Shown: piece by piece, positions 52,201 to 58,200 of the stretch
Layout of the letters: every line of letters begins with the position of its first letter
Position numbering within the stretch: position 1 is the stretch's first letter
Assembly: GCA_964019695.1 (NCBI GenBank)
Contig: OZ026530.1
Coordinates: 36,256,835 to 36,320,834 of the forward strand
From: Loripinus fragilis
Lineage: Eukaryota > Mollusca > Bivalvia > Lucinida > Lucinidae
Direction of reading: 5' to 3'
Length of the DNA: 64,000 nt
Translations under genes and position numbers: made by a program
The notes under the pieces: model-generated
What the model was told of the DNA's origin: nothing
Seen by the model: only the letters and a program-made list of their open reading frames with translations
Database searches by the model: none

Positions 52201-55200
52201 ATGGTTTCCTCCCCTAGACCTATCATTTTGAGATGATAAAACTGCAACAGTTGATGACCAAGCAGGCCCCCAGATGTAAGTGTGTGATTTTCTCATTCCA
52301 AACATATGTTGTAGGTACACAGCAGAACTTTCTCAATGAGACGATTCTTTTCAGCACCATGAACAAATGTTAAAACTGATGGATAAGAAATTTACAATTT
52401 TACGCTGAACATATCTATCTTGACCTGTGGCCTATGGCACCATAAGAAAGAGGCATGGAACACTAATAGTCATATGACAGACAGAAAGTAGCTGTAACAT
52501 AATACCCTGTCTGTTGGGGTATGTACCCAGGTACCTGACCCTGGGAATGCTTTAACATTGGAGGTTGTATGGTCAAGCATTGGGTGTGATTAAGTCTCTC
52601 TTTTACTATAATTGCAGTATCAACTAGGATAAAACTGACTCCACAAGACCTACGATTGGAAGCCTCCATTTCTTTTCTTAATTCCGTTAGATAGAAAAGC
52701 AATATTTTGGATAATGATTACAATCTGATATTGATAATAATTTATGGGTTACCCCACCTTCCTCTTGTATTCCTACGCGGTATCTTTCTCTGTAATTGGG
52801 TAATTACTAGCTTATGATGGAATATGTAAGGAGGGAGGCGGGATAAGCATGGAAAAAGAAACTAATATATATTGTCTAAAAGATTGAGTGGGGGTTGTCG
52901 CTTGAATCTTGAGATGTAAACACGTATTTTAAAGAGATAAGAAATAAATTGTGGCACGATCATGTGTTGTTACTAATCACGGCCTTGGGCTGGAATCCTA
53001 GATTCATGGCCCTGTAGATATTCTCCGGGACCTAGCCATAGCCAGAGTCCACTTGCTGGCTATGGTACAACCGTTGAACTGGTGCCGTTGACTAACGGAT
53101 GTTTAATGAATCTTGGGTGGAACCATGTTCAAGTGGATAGTACATTCCTTCAAAAACAAGGGAATATGTTTTTTAAAAATTCCATTATGTACCATGGTGA
53201 ACGTTCTTTGCACCACATGGAATATACAAACCTTTTTGGATAAAAGAAGAGTTGCTACGGATATTAAAGTCAGGAAACATATACATTCTGACTTGTGATT
53301 TTGTGGCTTATGAAATTTTTGTCACATTCCAACCATCATTACGGGGATTAGTTAGAACGTGCTGACATTGTTCCTGGTGTTGCTGTCGTGCTGACATTGT
53401 TCCTGGTGTTGCTGCCGTGCTGACATTGTTCCTGGTGTTGCTGTCGTGCTGACATTTCGTTTTACTGTTAATCTTGTCCCTGGTGAGTACCGTTTATTCT
53501 TCCTTCAAGCAATATGGCTGATGTTGTCGAACAGCTGACCAGTTTTTTTCATGCCATTTCTGTGCAGTTAGGGTCACTCACCACGGCTGTCAACAGCCAA
53601 AGTGTTGTGAATATTGTGCCGACATTTGCGGGAAACCCATCCCATTTTAAAAATTGGATAAAAGCAATCCAACGCTACGAGATCCTAACTGGGGTAGACG
53701 ATGAAAAATTGAAAGGTATCACATTACAAAGCGCGCAGGGGCCCGTTGCTGATTTCATAGCCCGATGGATGCGAGACCATCAAAACCAGACGTGGGCCCA
53801 CTTAAAAACAGAACTTCAATCACGCTTTGGTGAGATAACCGATAGGAGTATCGCGTTTAGTATGTTAAGGCGTGTCCGCCAAGAAAGAAATGAGAGCGTC
53901 CAAATTTATGCGGAACGGCTGCTGGCGATAGCAGAAGATGCATTTACTGGTCAGGACCAAGCTGACCTGCCCACTATTGAGCGTCAGCTTGTTGGCTTTT
54001 TCATAGACGGGCTGGCATACGACTATCTTAAGCTAAAAGTCATGCGGGAAAACCCGGACCGATTACAGGCTGCTGTTCATATTGCGATGACAGAACAAAA
54101 TCTACAACGCAAATTTAACTTACGTACAGGTCGCGAAGATCGTACAGTAGAGCCCATGGAAGTAGATCATGCACGGCCTGCCCGATGTCAACTGTGCAAA
54201 CGCAACGGCCATGAGGCGCGTGAATGTAGAACCTTTAGACGCGAACGCGCAGAAGCAGTTAACATGACTAGACAGTTTTCTGGAAGTCGTGGTCGCGACC
54301 AAAGACAAATGCCGCGGCAATCTTCTTTGATCTGCTGGTTCTGTTATGAACCAGGACACAAAAAAGTAGACTGCGAAAAGTTTAAAAGATTAAGGGCACG
54401 TGGCACGCAGGAGGCTCCTGCAAGGCTGACAAAACCCTCGGAAAACATGTAGACCCTCTTGTCAAAAATGGGACAAGTGAACAGGGGGGTCCAAAGCAAA
54501 CATTTAGAGCATGCAACATTAATCCCAGAAACAATGCAAGCAGTATCTTAATGAAAATTGGCAATCAGAAATATCGATGTTTGGTTGATACTGGAGCTGA
54601 AAGGACTTTGCTAAGTCGGCGAATTTATAATTCTCTTCCTTAACCACCTCAATGGCTTTTAAAGAGAAAAAAGAAAATTGCAAATGGCTCTTCTGAGACT
54701 GTACCGCCCATGGAAATGACACAGAGAATGAATTTGCATAAGCTACCCAAACCTGAACCATCCAGTAGTAGCACTCAGTCTTACTCCTTTGAGGGGATCA
54801 AACATTTGGATCCTAATGGCCCTTTAAGCATGGAGACCTCCAGTGATAGTGACACAATTAGCTATGACTATGAAATTTCCCCACAGCCTAGTCCAGACCA
54901 GCCAGGCATGGTTTCTTCAGTAGGCATTGACGAGCAATACAATGATAGCCCTGTTTTCGTAGAGACTCTTTCCTCTGTAAAGCACTCACCTACGTCTGAA
55001 AAGTGTGACAGACGTGAAAATATGAAAAAGTTGCTTGAGGCTATATCCGCCATTCTCTAAATGTTTTGTCCCAATATTGTTTTTCCTATAATATAATAAA
55101 TGCAGCATTTGAATTAAGTTCCTTTATTAATAAATAGCTGTTGTTGATCAATGGATCTAATGGCTGATGGAACGATGATCCTTTCATTGACTGTGCTCTT

Positions 55201-58200
55201 TGATTTGCATAATTATACAAATTGTTTTGCTAGATGTATAAGCAAATCTGACGGAACTACTTTTATGTCGTTATGAATTAATCTTATTGTAATGAAAATG
55301 CTGTTTTTGTTATGGCCACTAGTTGAGCTTAAATGCTAAGGGATAGAAAATCACTTTCTAGGCTTTGTGGTAATAAATCCTCTTAAATTAATTTGGCGTA
55401 TGGTTAATGCCACCAATGTTTTAATATTAGATGTTGTAAATAATAATAGGGTCGTGCCATATAATATTCATATATCCATGAATTGGTGCTTATGTTTCAA
55501 TTGAATGGGAATTAAGGGATTTGCCTCAGAAATGATGGTATTTTCCTTATTTTTCAGGCAAAATGATGAGGTTCCTGATTAGAATCGTCAGTCTACTCTT
55601 GTTAGGTTTCCATTTGAAAGATCAAAATATCTATGAAAACGTAGTGTTTCAAGAAATCAATCAAGTAAGATTGACCAGATCAGAATGGAAGATTGCCTGC
55701 GTTTTCGAAATACAAACGATTTTAGATTATGTGAAATCAATTGCAAACGACATAGGTCGGGTGCACAAGGTCATTGCAAATGTTCAGAGAGACTATGCAC
55801 AAAGTGCCAAAGCAACAACAATATTTGAAAATGAAGATTTATTGTTGGGTATGCGTGATCATTCCGGGTTTTCACAAACTTTTGATCAAATGTTAAAAGA
55901 AATTGCAGTACTTACATCTGCGTATAAGGGATTGCAAAATGAATTGAAAAGTTATGCGTTTCTCAGTGCATCTTCACGTGAACGCCGTAGCCTCATTCCG
56001 ATCGTCGGGCGTGTCCTTTCTGGGGCCTTTGGCTTGGCGACGACAGGTCAGGTTCGAGCCCTGCGTACAGGCATTCAAACCCTCTCTGATAACCAAGAAA
56101 AGATTTACCATCTTGTAGAAAACCAGATATCTATGATCAATGTCTCCCGGAAATATATTAAAGAAAACCGACAAACAATTAATAAGTTAATTATAGGAGT
56201 ACACCAAATCGATATGAAAGTCAATAATATCAGCCAAATATTAATTACCGATTTGAATACAATAGGTCGTTTTGTCCAGATTTATTCTCAGCTTAATTTG
56301 GCCTTGCAATCAATAAAGCGAATGATAGATAGCGCACAGAGATATGTCGATCATTTAAGATTAGAGCTTTCGTTCCTCGCAATAGGTCATATTTCACCAA
56401 ATTTACTTTCGCCAGAAGAACTTAGTAAAATACTTCACCAGGTTAGAAGCAAACTCCCGGCGGCTTTTAGACTTCCTACACATCCTAGTCGTAAGTTATG
56501 GTCCTATTTTCGCACCCTGAATTGTGCAGCAATTATTGATAATAAAAAGTTAATTATCATTGTAACCATACCCTTGCTAGACAATGATGAAAGTTACCAG
56601 TTGTATGAGATACACAATTTGGCTTTCCCTGATCCTTTCACACCCTCTCCAAATTATGAGTCTAGCATGATGGCTCTCTATCGACTTGAGACTGAAGCCC
56701 TTATGGTGAATACGCACCGTACCGAATATATATTCATTACTAGAGAGGAATTGTATTCCTGCTCTCATTCAGAAGGACATTACTGCAATGCCCAACATGC
56801 AAGATTACCAATTTCAAAGTCAAGAACATGCGTAATAAGCTTATTCATGAAAAACTCTGATAAGATCAAACGATATTGCGTGCCAGAAATATACACTAAT
56901 GTACATTTACCTCGTGCTGTGAATTTGAAAGATGGAATTTATGCTGTGTCAACCAAAAATCCCTTTTCTTTACACTTAACGTGTCAAGCTCCGCCCAGTA
57001 GCTCAGAGATACAAGTTAAACCTCCATTAACGGTTGTTAACCTTGAAATGGCTTGCTCTGCGCACAGTCAAGAAATTACGTTAATGCCCTATTTTGCTGC
57101 TCAAACAACAGTTCCCACACAAAAGGAGCCATTCTTTGTGCTTCTTCAAGAGACAAATTTCTCGGAAGTAAAAATATGGCAACCCCTTGTTAGTTCGTTG
57201 AAAAACTTCTCTTCGGTTAATCTTCCTGAAACCTTAAAGAACGTAGATAAAATTTCAATGACTGAATTTCTAGACCGGTTAGGATCTCTTCAGCAAGTTG
57301 AAATTGAAACAAAATGGCATTTTCCATTCTGGGCAAAAATTGCAGCTGGTATAGCTGGCATAATCTGTTTAGTAATAATAATTAAATATCGACAACAAAT
57401 TGCCCTTTGCTTGCGGCGAATTGTTAAACGGGAAACCTTACGGGTACAAGAGCCAAATGAGACGATTCACAACAATGTGGAAGCTACCAAATCTGAGGAC
57501 TTGGGTAGCCAAAAGACGTTACAAACCCAGACGAGAAAGTTAGAATCCATTTATCCAAGGCTGGATTTAGCTTCAATGCCCGGAACTGGACCTGAAGCTA
57601 CGACCTCATCGACATAATAAAGACTTGTGTGTTAACAGTCTTCATGAATATCTATTGTTTTAGTGCAATGTCGTGTCTGATATATTGTGCTGTTGGAATA
57701 ATTATTATTCACTTTCTGAATGACTGGATTTATGGAATCAGTATTGATCATATCGTGGTCAGTGACGGACAAGAAAGAATAATAACAGTGTATCCTATAG
57801 TGATGTTTTATTGATTCCAATAAATGCCTTGAGACAATGAACTACATTGATATTACAGAGGCTAAAAGTTGCATAAACTTATGATTATATTGTTCATGTT
57901 CATGTTGATTATGTTATATGTTGTACTTACATGTATCCGCTTCAATTCATGGATAATGAAATTTCTTTAAGTCTATAAGGGATGCTACAGTTTGATTAGA
58001 GCCATGTCATTTAAAAATGGCATGCCTCTTTTAACACAGGGGGGTGATGTAACATAATACCCTGTCTGTTGGGGTATGTACCCAGGTACCTGACCCTGGG
58101 AATGCTTTAACATTGGAGGTTGTATGGTCAAGCATTGGGTGTGATTAAGTCTCTCTTTTACTATAATTGCAGTATCAACTAGGATAAAACTGACTCCACA

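Noticed and set aside
52463..52702. Minus-strand frame of about 80 codons, repeated at 57985-58257
   Set aside because: It lies within the LTRs and is duplicated only because the LTRs are; it has no domain.
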